From assembly GCA_964036295.1 (NCBI GenBank), contig OZ038462.1:10588440-10652439 (forward strand): 64,000 nucleotides of DNA, written 5' to 3'. Positions 33,992 to 43,919 of this stretch are shown piece after piece (position 1 is the stretch's first letter; every line of letters begins with the position of its first letter). Made by a program: the position numbers and the translations under genes. This stretch comes from Plumapathes pennacea. Taxonomy: Eukaryota; Cnidaria; Anthozoa; Antipatharia; Myriopathidae. The notes beneath the pieces were generated by a model that was not told where the DNA came from, did no database searches, and saw only the letters and a list, made by a program, of their open reading frames with translations.

Positions 33992-34728
33992 GTAAGGCTG
34001 ATTATATTTCTGGTCGAGAACAGATTCAGTTCGTCACGGTAAACTTACTTACACAAATCCTGTATATACGCCGCCTGGTATGAAAAAATCTACTTTCTTA
34101 TTGTACTTTGCACCTTTACGTTGCATAATACTGAAATATGTCTGAAGGACAGATTTGTGCACCCAGTAAGTGCTGGAATAACCGTTCTTACTAATATTAT
34201 TGGCTGTCCATATAAGGTAAATATGTACTTGTTTAATAGTATATTTATTTGCTAAGACTGTGATACTTCTTAGTAGGCCGAAACTACCCGCCCGACTATA
34301 ATGTATTTCCATTGAAACTGCGGAAATTTGTTCTTGACGTTACTTCCTTTGGTCAGCGTTCGTCGCCATTACTGTTTAACGCGGTCTAACTTGAGTTAAA
34401 ACTTCATCTCGTGTGCAAGCCCTGTTTTTTCTTTTTTCTTTTTGTGCACAACTTACGTCATAGATAATGCGTTGAACTTGTAGTTGACGTTTTCGAGCGA
34501 GTCTTGAGGTTCAAGAGCATTTCCCTGAACTACAAAAGCTGCACCTGAATCGACAGTTTTGTGCAATAACCGCTGACTAAAATATGATTTCCGAACTGTC
34601 GAAAAACATATTCCGCTGCGTCATTTGCGCTAGAGATCGTAGACTTTTAACAGTTTTGCTCTTGACGGATTTTCTTGCCGCATAGCGCACATTACGAGTG
34701 AATGAATATATTCTTATTATTTTCACAG

Positions 34729-34863
34729 CTTCCTCTTGGACGAGAAAAATACAACACATTCAGAACCTGCCCACAACAGTTCTTCTTGTTGCTGTTCTTT
34801 GTTCTTTAGTACTTGGAACAATACTAGGAGGTAACGTCACGAGTGGACGAAACTCTGAAGTTA
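34729..34863 (+). CDS. Membrane-segment exon of the broken NLR-like locus
   Basis: A 135-nt exon of phase 1-1 (acceptor TTCACAG|CT, donor GTTA|GTAAGC) begins SSWTRKIQHIQNLPTT and continues into the hydrophobic segment VLLVAVLCSLVLGTILGG, followed by a polar stretch with an N-glycosylation sequon (NVTS). It parallels the exon at 55691-55831 (FSWTRKMPDIS...). The positive charges before the helix suggest a signal-anchor with the following part outside the cytosol. Unlike the paralogue, it has no Met before the helix (Ile instead), so it could not provide its own start. Confidence 0.6.
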
Positions 34864-35965
34864 GTAAGCCAATATTTGCAAACAACGTATCTGGCTTCTG
34901 TATACCTACCATTCGTCCGACATATCATCATCATGCTAGGTAGCAGGAATTTGTATTGTCTTGCAGTAGTTCAACTAAGTGTTGCATAATTTTCCCAAAT
35001 CATTATTTTTACTCCACCTTTCTTTTTAAAAATTAAACAAAATTATAGTGTTAAACGCGGGGGCTCACTTCAAAAGGGGAACCCACGTGCACTTTTTTTT
35101 CTTTTTTTATACGCGGACTGAAGAAACTACAGAAGAAACCTTTCTTTTTTGTCGGCACGAACAGAACTGTCAACTATATTAACGCTTTTGCACACCAAAT
35201 TTAAGTTTACAAGTCGCCGATTGTGCATTCTTTTACGTAGACAGAACAACAGCTTCACCGTGGCGACCTATTTTCACAGCGCGCGAGCCGTTCCCTCCAT
35301 TCCGTTGGTTTTTGACCGACCTAGGAATACAGTTCTTGCTTGTGGCATTGTAATAGTGGCCTGTAAACAGGGCCTTTCTTGATATTTTCTCTTTAGAGTA
35401 GCAATTCATCGCTTGTTAGTAACTTGCTAAACTCAACGTGTGCTCAAATGAACGCATAAATTAGCGAGGAGTTTGACTAGATATAATTTCTAATCATTGT
35501 CTTATGTTCTAGCTCGGAAAACACTCAAAGACTGTTTGCATATTTTATAACCGGTACCATTTTGTTCCTGAGGAAAATATCTGTGTAAGCCATTTCATAG
35601 TGTGCCCCCCCCCCCCCCCCCCTCCCGTATTAAAGTTAATAGACATCGTACGTTAAGTAAAAAGAACCTCATAGTACACACTGTTGATAGCATTTGATTA
35701 CAATCGCACTTCGATTGTGATTTCATTTAGTCCTGCAAAATTCTCACGAAGTTTTCACAGGGCGCGAAAACCAATCATTAGCTCTAGATACTGCTAACAC
35801 TAATAGTGAGTGGGTGGCCGGATCTTTTAAAGGATTTCCTCCGTGTTGGGGAAAGAGTGGACGCTGGCCACTTATAACAATTATCCTACGAGGGCGCGCA
35901 GAATATGGATTGATAAATAACCAACGAGGCGCCGATAATTAGGATAATTGAGTAGGATAATTGTT
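34864..35965. other. Intron or intergenic DNA of the broken locus
   Basis: No exon is recognised. A poly-C run lies at 35606-35622. The open frame at 35149-35382 shows no motif. Confidence 0.35.
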
Positions 35966-36781
35966 TTATTAAAAACTGGACCACAAAATACTCTCCAAAA
36001 TGATTTTATTTGACGCAAAGACCGGAAGACGACTCAACTTCCGCTCCACAAATACAATGATCACATGATTACCGCAACTATGACAACGTCTTTGCGAACG
36101 GGCTAATAGCTCAATGAATGAAAATCGAGTGGAGAACACATTACCATGGATTTACACCGCATAAACACTCTCAGGAGGAGTTTTCAAAAACATCTTAAGG
36201 TGATGTACCAAAATTATTGAAAACTTGGACGTTGGTACAGTTGTAAACATCGCATTACGGAGGGAATCGCTTTCTTTGCTCGCCATGATGTGCGACGTTT
36301 GTGATGCTGCTTGAAACTGACAACTGGCTGTGTTGAACGAGAACTGAAGCTGGAGATGCTTGAACATCAGCAAGGAATATTGAAGAAGAAAACTATATTT
36401 GCTTCTGTGAGGGCAGAGTCGGTGGTGATGGAAAACTGTTTACATCGCGGAGGCAAACCGAAATAAGCGATCAATCAATGGCTGCTCGTATCGACATGAG
36501 CGAAGGTGCCGTCTTGTTCCCTTTGCTGTTGTGTAAAAACACTTGAGGCATGCATTTTTTCCTCTTTGCCCATTCTTAGTGTTGTAAATTTGTCTCACCC
36601 GGGACTTGCAAGCCACTCTGAAAAGGTTGTGAAATCTGAAAAAACTTTCTCAACATTACTTCGTGGCTCACGCGTTCATTGACCATATTTGTCCACCTAT
36701 TGGATATGAGCTGATAACCCATGTCCAAGGAACCAATCAAAAGCCTAGAAATCCAATATCCAATGGTCCAGTTTTTAATAA
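35885..36781 (-). repeat. Interspersed repeat R2, minus-oriented copy, with inverted ends
   Basis: This is the reverse complement of 8215-9075. Within it TTATTAAAAACTGGACCA (35966-35983) is inverted as TGGTCCAGTTTTTAATAA (36764-36781), so the core is a TIR unit of 816 bp. Homology with the other copy continues about 80 bp beyond the left TIR, so the true borders are uncertain. No transposase is present. Confidence 0.65.
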
Positions 36782-36840
36782 CACCCAATATCTCATGGAT
36801 TACTATGCAATGAAATATAATTTCAGTGTTTGACTTTCAG

Positions 36841-37490
36841 GAAGGGCACCCGATCCTACTCTGCCCAAGAATGTGCTGATACTATCAATTATCTCACAAA
36901 ACGAGACATCAAGTTTGAGTGTCTGGGGCCCCCAGCACATTCCTCCAACTGATCAAGTTGTTTGGTGGCTTTCATTGGTTTCCAGTCCACTGTTTATTTT
37001 CATTAACAATGCAGATTATTTGCTAGAAAGAAAACCTCTTTCAGTTTCTTCAAACGAATTTCCGGTTTGGCAAGTCAGCAAAACTCCTCTACACGACGCG
37101 GGCATCTGTGATTATTTGCATCGAGTATTCGTTTGAGACTTTTTCAATCAGAATTTTGCCATTGGATGAGTCTTCATCTCGGAGCTTAGTTCGACCTTAT
37201 CTACCAAATGTTACAGATGACGAATGCGAGACAATTTCAAGAGCCTGTGGAAATGTTCCTCCAACCATCAAACTTTTCGCTTCTGTGATTAGTCATGGAC
37301 CTCTTTCTTTGACAGATTACCTAAATGAAGTAACCTCCGCATCTTCTAACAAAAGCTTGCCCAAAGCTTACAATTTGCAGTTGCCTGACCTCTCGGAAAA
37401 CCTCAGTATGCGTAAACTCTTTGAGCACTGTTTTCGGAATCTAACTCCCGAAGAACAGGAGGCATTTGTTAGCCTTGCAGAATTAATTTC
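36841..37490 (+). pseudogene. NB-ARC exon fragment lacking the P-loop
   Basis: After the acceptor TTTCAG at 36835-36840 the sequence follows the first third of the intact NB-ARC exon (57092-57960) but has lost two blocks: about 45 bp after LPK and about 155 bp covering the whole P-loop. The Walker B region reads FINNADYLL instead of FIDNADDLL. Smaller indels shift the frame and give a TGA near 37135. Downstream, LPLDESSSRSLVRPYLPNVT and the GNVPPTIKLFASV box are readable. Homology ends near 37486, where module-array intron sequence begins. Without P-loop and catalytic Asp it cannot bind or hydrolyse ATP. Confidence 0.8.
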
Positions 37491-37632
37491 ATATGTACGT
37501 TAGAGGCTTACTAACGTTTTTCATTGTATTTTGAAGCGCGACTGAACACTCTTCAAAATAACAAAGACGTGCAGTATTGTTTCATGTTGTAACAAACTCA
37601 GTTTTACTTTCCAAATGTTTCTATACATTTAG

Positions 37633-37898
37633 GTATTCTGACAGCCCTACCCTATCAGAATCTTGGCTGCTTTAAAGACACCGGTAACCGAGCCATTCCA
37701 ACCTTGGAAGGTCAGGATGCACTGCTTGATGGGAGTTACAAAGCGCGAGGTGGATGTAAAGTATTTGCTTTCAAAATGGCGGTTGGTGTGCATCTGGTAA
37801 AACAGCTGAGCTGACTTATAACAAATACGGAGTGTCGAGCGGTTGTGGGTCTGACGGCGAAGCAGGAGGCTGGGCCAATCAGGTGTACGAAATCCAAG
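37633..37898 (+). pseudogene. Module exon 1 of the four-cysteine array (deleted)
   Basis: The acceptor TTTAG is intact and the ends match the other modules, but 40 bp in the middle are missing, so the frame shifts and the second cysteine is lost. The donor is GTACAT instead of GTAAGT. Probably skipped or dead. Confidence 0.75.
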
Positions 37899-38260
37899 GT
37901 ACATAGCAGCGATTCTATTTGTATCACACAAAAAATATTAACTAGACTCTATGCAGGCGGTCACTTTATCAAGTTCGACCTTAACATTGTAAACCTCTGA
38001 CAATTTTTGTGAAAATACAAGTAACGGGCATACGAAGTTATTTTGAAATGTATTCTGAATCGAGAATAACGGGACCAAGTATTTTCCTCTAAAAATTTAA
38101 AGTTTGTTAAAAGTTTTGTCATTGTATTTTAAGGTGTTACTAAGCAGCTGGCTCCATAAAGGCTTAAACATACGCTGTATAAAACAACAAGACAGCAGTG
38201 GTGGAATGTTCTTGCAAAGTAAATGTTACTTTCCAAGTTTTCGTTACCTTATTCTGACAG

Positions 38261-38554
38261 CTCTGCCCTATCAGAATCTTGGCTGCTTTCAAGACACCAG
38301 TAATCGAGCCATTCCAGGATTGGAGGGCCAGGACGCACTGCTTGTTGGGAGTTACACAACGCGAGTAGATGCCATCGGAAAGTGTTACCAAGCGGCAAAG
38401 AAACGTGGATTTAAAGTATTTGCTGTTCAAAATGGCGGTTGGTGTGCATCTTCTGAAACAGCTGAGCTGACTTATAACAAATACGGAGTGTCGAGCGGTT
38501 GTGGGTCTGACGGCGAAGGAGGAGGCTGGGCCAATCAGGTGTACGAAATCAAAG
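38261..38554 (+). CDS. Module exon 2, four-cysteine WSC-like module
   Basis: This module matches the consensus module described at 39042-39347. Its usual acceptor (TTTAG) is mutated, but the CAG 12 nt further in (38258-38260) keeps the same phase, giving a 98-residue module starting LPYQNLGCFQDTSNRAIP. The donor is AAAG|GTAAGT. Substitutions in the first half (GLEG, LVGSYTTRVD) make it the most divergent of the complete copies. Confidence 0.65.
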
Positions 38555-39041
38555 GTAAGTTGCAGCGACTTTATTAACATATCAAACTTGGAAAATTTGG
38601 TACACTCTGTCTAGCGAAAATTTAAAGAAAAACAAGAAATTTTGTACAAGCACACACACACACTTAAATAACAAACTTTGATCAATGTTATGATCAATAC
38701 ATGGGTAATAGATTACATTAGTTGTTTGGGAATAAATTCTGGGATCGTGGTGTGAAAATAACGGAGCCTAGGCTTCATTCACTGTTAATTTTAAGGAGCT
38801 ATTTTAACTCCAAAGGAGTTATTCTGTACCTAAAAGTAGGTACAGAATAACTCCCATGGAGTTAAAATAACAGTGTTATTTCATGTGTACATTAGAGACT
38901 TGTTAACGTCCTACATTGTATTTTCAAGTGCGACTGAACTCGACACAATTCGAACACTGTCCAAAATAACAAAGGCATGCATTATTGTTACAATGTTTTT
39001 CCAAACTCAGTTTTACTTTTCAAATGTTTTTATACATTTAG

Positions 39042-39347
39042 GTGCTCTGACAGCCCTGCCCTATCAGAGTCTTGGCTGCTTTCAAGACACCAGTAATCGA
39101 GCCATTCCAACCTTGGAGGGTCAGGACGCACTGCTTGATGGGAGTTACACAGCACGAGTAAATGCCATCGGAAAGTGTTACCAAGCTGCAAAGAAACGTG
39201 GATTTAAAGTATTTGCTGTTCAAGATGGCGGTTGGTGTGCATCTTCTGAAACAGCTGAACTGACTTATAACAAATACGGAGTGTCGAGCGGTTGTGGGTC
39301 TGACGGCGAAGGAGGAGGCTGGGCCAATCAGGTGTACGAAATCAAAG
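39042..39347 (+). CDS. Module exon 3, four-cysteine WSC-like module (reference copy)
   Basis: A 306-nt exon of phase 1-1 (TTTAG|GT ... AAAG|GTAAGT) encodes 102 residues. Cysteines stand at positions 13 (LGCF), 46 (GKCY), 66 (GGWCASS) and 85 (SGCG). The start YQSLGCFQDTSNRAIPTLEG, the central AIGKCYQAAKKRGFKVFAVQ and GGWCASS resemble the layout of WSC-type carbohydrate-binding modules, with a Gly-rich end GDGEGGGWANQVYEI-like. Symmetric phase 1 borders let the exon be duplicated or skipped without harm. The role, extracellular recognition of sugars or microbes, is inference. The same domain type is seen shortened in the intact paralogue at 56298-56369. Confidence 0.7.
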
Positions 39348-39735
39348 GTAAGTAGCAGCGACTTTATTAAATATCAAACTTGGAAAACTTGGTACACTCT
39401 GTCTAGCTGATATTTAAACCAGGACAAGACATTTTGCACAAGCACAGACACACTTAATTAACAAACTTTGATCAATGTTATGAATACATGTATAATGGAG
39501 GTACATTTAGTTGTTTCGAAAGGAATTGTGGGATACTGATGTGAAAATAACGGAACCCAGGCTTCATTATTTCATGCAGTGTGCATTAGAGGCTTGTCAA
39601 CGTCTTTCATTGTATTTCCAAGTGCGACTGAACTCGACACAATTTGAACACTGTCCAAAATAACAAAGACATACAGTATTGTTGCAATGCTTTTCCAAAC
39701 TCGGTTTTATTTTTCAAATGTTTTTGTACATTTAG

Positions 39736-40041
39736 GTGCTCTGACAGCCCTGCCTTATCAGAGTCTTGGCTGCTTTCAAGACACCGGTAATCGAGCCATT
39801 CCAACTTTGGAGGGTCAGGACGCACTGCTTGATGGGAGTTACACAGCACGAGTAAATGCCATCGGAAAGTGCTACCAAGCGGCAAAGAAACGTGGATTTA
39901 AAGTATTTGCTGTTCAAAATGGCGGTTGGTGTGCATCTTCTGAGACAGCTGAACTGACTTATAACAAATACGGAGTGTCGAGCGGTTGTGGGTCTGACGG
40001 CGAAGGAGGAGGCTGGGCCAATCAGGTGTACGAAATCCAAG
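39736..40041 (+). CDS. Module exon 4, four-cysteine WSC-like module
   Basis: 306 nt, phase 1-1, with all four cysteines and good splice sites. It differs from exon 3 at a handful of residues (DTGNR for DTSNR, AVQNG for AVQDG, EIQ for EIK). The preceding intron is also nearly identical to the one before exon 3, so whole intron-plus-exon units of about 690 bp were duplicated. Confidence 0.7.
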
Positions 40042-40662
40042 GTAAGTAGCAGCGACTTTCTTAAATTGCAAACTTGGAAAATTTAGTACACTCTGTCTAG
40101 CTAATACACTGGAAAGTTCTATTCTCTTACATACTGTGTAAATAACGTAAAGAGGTTATGTAAATCATAGTTTATATACAATTTACGCTACGTGTAAACA
40201 CATTTGTACGTAGTGTAAAATATGTTTTACACATATTTTACATTTTATGCAAATTACACAATTGTAAAATGTGTGTAAATTCTTATAAATAGAATGTTGA
40301 AATGAAATATTGTTTTATATACTGTGTAAATGAAGCAAAAAGATATGTAAATCGTTTTTACATATAGCTGCACACTGTGTAAACACAATTACACGCAGTG
40401 TAATTATGATGCACACATATTTTACATTATATGTAAACGAAATAGTTATTGTAAATTGAGTGTAATTTTCTTCATTGTTTTACATACTGTGTAAATTGAT
40501 CAGAAATTTGTGAAATCATGCTGGTCACTGTGTAAACACAATTACACATAGTGTAATTTATAATTTACTGAACAAAAAGTTAAGGAAATCATAACTTACA
40601 TATCAGTTCACACTGTGTGCAAACACGTACATACGTAGAGTAAATTATAATTTACACGCTTT

Positions 40663-41120
40663 ACAGGGGTCCCACTAGTATTCTATACAATACGCTAAGT
40701 GCCCGTCCGTCCGAGTGTCTGTAACGCTCTTTTCCAGGCCTCCTCATAAAGAGTATCCAATATGGCTGCCACATGTGATTAAAATTTTCGGCATTTCCAT
40801 CGACGAAGCGTGGTTCTGATAGACGTCGGAAATGAGTTCGGAAAGGTAATGTGACGGGCTTAAATCCTGTTGGACATGTAGCAGAAGTGGCCGAGTGTTC
40901 AAAATCGAGTTCGAGTATGGATTCGCTGGACTGTTAATTGTTCCACAAGTGGCGAGCAGGGAGCACGTCTCAGCGAAAGGGAAGTTGAAAGACCGCTAAA
41001 ACTCAGTTCAAGGAATCACTAGGTACAAACGCAGACTGATTTCCTAGTTCCTTTATGCTGCAAGGTAACGTGTTCCGATCCGTGGTTTGTGTTCGAACCG
41101 CGGTGACGGTAATTTAATAA
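40663..41120 (-). repeat. Carried insert, second copy
   Basis: Homologous to 32262-32700 and 42663-43020. It has a deletion of about 15 bp and a 2-bp insertion that break the minus-strand frame kept in the other two copies. Confidence 0.55.
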
Positions 41121-41199
41121 GCGATCGTAAACAGTAACGAAAGTGCAGGAATGATATTTTCTCGTTATATAGCCGAATAAAAAAATGAATGAAAGAACA

Positions 41200-42480
41200 A
41201 CTTTATTTTAGCAGGGTAGCCCATTCAGCTCGACGGCTGGTATCCAGAGGGGCCCTGCATCTAAAAAACTACATTACATTTTCGCTAAAAGTTAAAAGTC
41301 TACTTAATTACAATAGATATAAAAAAGAAAAAAAGATAAACAGTATAAAAAAAGTAACGAGAGCCTAACTAATTATTTACAACGCTTAAGATATTAAAAT
41401 ACAATAAACTATAATATATAAGATACAATAACTAGTAAATTTAACTTGGCAGAAAAAAGTTCTTTGAGGGGCGACAGAACGTTTGTATAGCTTTAGCGTT
41501 TGCGAGGTTTACAGGGAGATCATTATACAGTTTGGAAACATTCAACACAAGGTGGTTTCTCTCCAGCCACCCAGATAAACGCTCCAAGTCTTAATTAATG
41601 ATGCACTATAGCGTCTACAGTAATATAATAATAATAAAGATCTTTTTACAGGGTGCTCACGTCACATTGTGTGATTTTCAGTGAGGCCGTGCATGACAAT
41701 ACTACCAATTTAAAGACAACTAAACTAAGAATATTACAAACAAAACTTAAGATAAAAATTAAATAATGCCACTTAAAAGCTACAAGCTATATATACCTAA
41801 TTCTAGTTATTTCAAATAAAACATCTAAAAGTTAAGATAATCACACAATTCCTAATATCAATAGGCAAGTCATTCCAGTCATCGGCAGCGGTGTTGGCCC
41901 CATAAGTGTCGAGATGAAGGCTTGCATATATTGTTCTTATTGCGAGTATCATATGAATGAATATCCCTAAAGAAACTAAAATTAAAATCCCAATCCACAT
42001 GTTCATTAATACATTTGTATATTAAAGTTAAGCGATGGAGTCTACGCCTACTAGACATCGCGTTCCAGCCGAGCTCTAATAAGGCTTCAGTGCCTGATGA
42101 GTGTTTTGGTTTGTCCAAGATAAGTTTTGCAGCTGAATTCTGAAGAAGTTGGATACTCTTCATTAGTGTGGCATTTGACTTATCTCCCCATACAGTATCA
42201 GCGTAGTCGAGAATAGGCATCATCATCGTTTTGAAAAAGAGTTCCCTAGTTCTTCTAGGAAGTAGACGCTTGATCCTTCGCAGCAGGCCCATTTTAAGAC
42301 ACCTTGCCTTTGATGTACTCAATATGATCCGACCAATGTTTCGCTTATTATTATGCCCAAGTACTTATAAGAGTTAGCTTTGTCTAAGTTCTTCTTCTGG
42401 ATCGTCAGGATAACTTCTTTAAACGAATTCAATTTCTTCGGGCCACCTATCAGGATAAACTTAGACTTCGAAGTTTATGC
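41200..42480 (-). pseudogene. LINE reverse transcriptase C-terminus and 3' part
   Basis: The minus strand reads LLRRIKRLLPRRTRELFFKT, then MMPILDYADTVWGD, SIQLLQNSAAKLILDKPK, ALLELGWNAMSSRRRLHRLT, IYKCINEHVDWDFNF and HSYDTRNKNN (42330 to about 41900), followed after a frameshift by DDWNDLPIDIRNC. This is the conserved thumb and C-terminal region of CR1/L2-like LINE reverse transcriptases. The AT-rich stretch 41200-41800 may be its 3' tail. There is no endonuclease and no palm. It lies inside T2. Confidence 0.7.
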
Positions 42481-42662
42481 TTGTGAAGCCATTGCGCCAA
42501 CCTCTCCAAGTCAGGAGTCCAGGTCACTGTGTAAACACAATTACACATAATGTAATTGATAATTTGGTGAACAAAAAGTTATGTAAAACATAACTTACAT
42601 ACAATTCACGCTGTGTGTAAACACATACATACGTAGAGTAAATTATAATTTACACATTTTAC

Positions 42663-43020
42663 AGGGGTCCCGCTCCGTCCGTGTGTCTGTAGAGCTCTTT
42701 GCCAGGCCTCCTCATAAAAGGTATCCAATATGGCTGCCACGTGTGAGTGAAAGAAACGCGTTAAAATTTTCGGCATTTCCATCGACGAAGCGTTCTGATA
42801 GACGTCGGAAATGAGTTCGGAAAGGTAATGTGACGAGCTTAAATCCTGTTGGACATGTGGCAGAAGTGGCCGAGTGTTCGAAATCGAGTTCGCTTGACTG
42901 TTAATAGTCCCACAAGTGGCGAGCAGGGAGCAAATCGCAGCGAAAGGGAAGATGAAAGACCGCTAAAACTCAGTCCAAGGAATCACTAGGTGCAAACACA
43001 GACTGGTTTTCCAGTTCCTT
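42663..43020 (-). repeat. Carried insert, third copy
   Basis: Nearly identical to 32262-32620, including the minus-strand open stretch with SELISDVYQNAS and the AILDT block. It sits in the second half of T2. Confidence 0.55.
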
Positions 43021-43703
43021 TATGCTCCGAAATCCTCGCTTTCTGAATTTGTAAACAGTGTTTATCGCTTAACATTAAATAGCTTTATCTTGATTTGTAT
43101 TTCAATATTTTCTTGGTTTAGTCGTGTCAGCATGACGTTTCCCAACTGAGAATACCTGAATAAATTATAAATTGCAAAAACACTTACCCGTATTTTACGG
43201 GGGTCCCGCTAGTTTACACAGACTTTACACAATATGTAAAACCTGTTTTGGGGAATTTACACAGCATGTAAATATGAATTTACAGCAATGAAGTGCGAAT
43301 ATTTACATGCATTTTACACAGTATGAAAACCCTGTTTTGGGGATCTTTACATAACACGTAAATTATAATTCACAACTATGAACGGTTATTTACATGAAAT
43401 TTACACACTATGTAAAATACGTTTTAGGGGGAATTTACATAACTTGTAAATTATGATTTACAAGCAAAAAGGGGTTGTTTACAGACTTTCTACACAGTGT
43501 AAGTACGGGTGGAATTAACTGTGGTATTTTTGCTTTTTACATATACTCTACACACAACTTACACACAGTTTACTCAATGTGTAAATTTTGCTTTAAATTT
43601 AAAATGTAAATGGTAGACAGCATGTAAATTTCACTTTACAAGCAAGAAATGGGTTGTTTACAGACATTTTACACAATATGTAAGAGGATAGAATTTTCCA
43701 GTG

Positions 43704-43805
43704 CCGGAGGCTTTTGTCGCATACGCCGTAGTGCCTCAGGTTGCAAATCAAGATATCATGGTCGACCGTGTCGAAAGCCTTGGCCAGGTCGATGAACACG
43801 GTTCC
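43704..43805 (-). pseudogene. LINE reverse transcriptase palm fragment
   Basis: The minus strand encodes FIDLAKAFDTVDHDILICNL followed by RHYGVCDKS. This is the first catalytic Asp block (F-D-x-x-KAFD) and following helix of a non-LTR reverse transcriptase. Only about 100 bp remain, and homology stops exactly at the right end of T2. Confidence 0.7.
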
Positions 43806-43919
43806 TGTTACCTGTTAAAATGTCCTCGCTTTTTGAATTTGTGAACAGTGTTTATCGTTTAACATGAAATAGCTTTTCCCTTTGTGTGTATTTCAATATT
43901 TTCTTGGTTTAGTCGTGTC

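Larger units (their letters stand above)
40107..43703. mobile_element. TIR element T2 (CACTGGAA ends, TTTACAC motifs), composite
   Basis: The left end CACTGGAAAGTTCTATTCTC is inverted at 43680-43703 as GAGGATAGAATTTTCCAGTG. The first part (40107-41120) and the last part (42522-43703) each hold TTTACAC palindromes and a copy of the carried insert. The phrase 'tcactgtgtaaacacaatta' occurs in both, so two element copies seem joined around LINE sequence (41200-42480). It lies in the intron between module exons 4 and 5. No transposase is seen. Confidence 0.6.

Noticed and set aside
41200-41650. Possible separate gene with AT-rich 5' region
   Set aside because: The only protein homology is the LINE reverse transcriptase C-terminus, and the AT-rich stretch lies on its 3' side.
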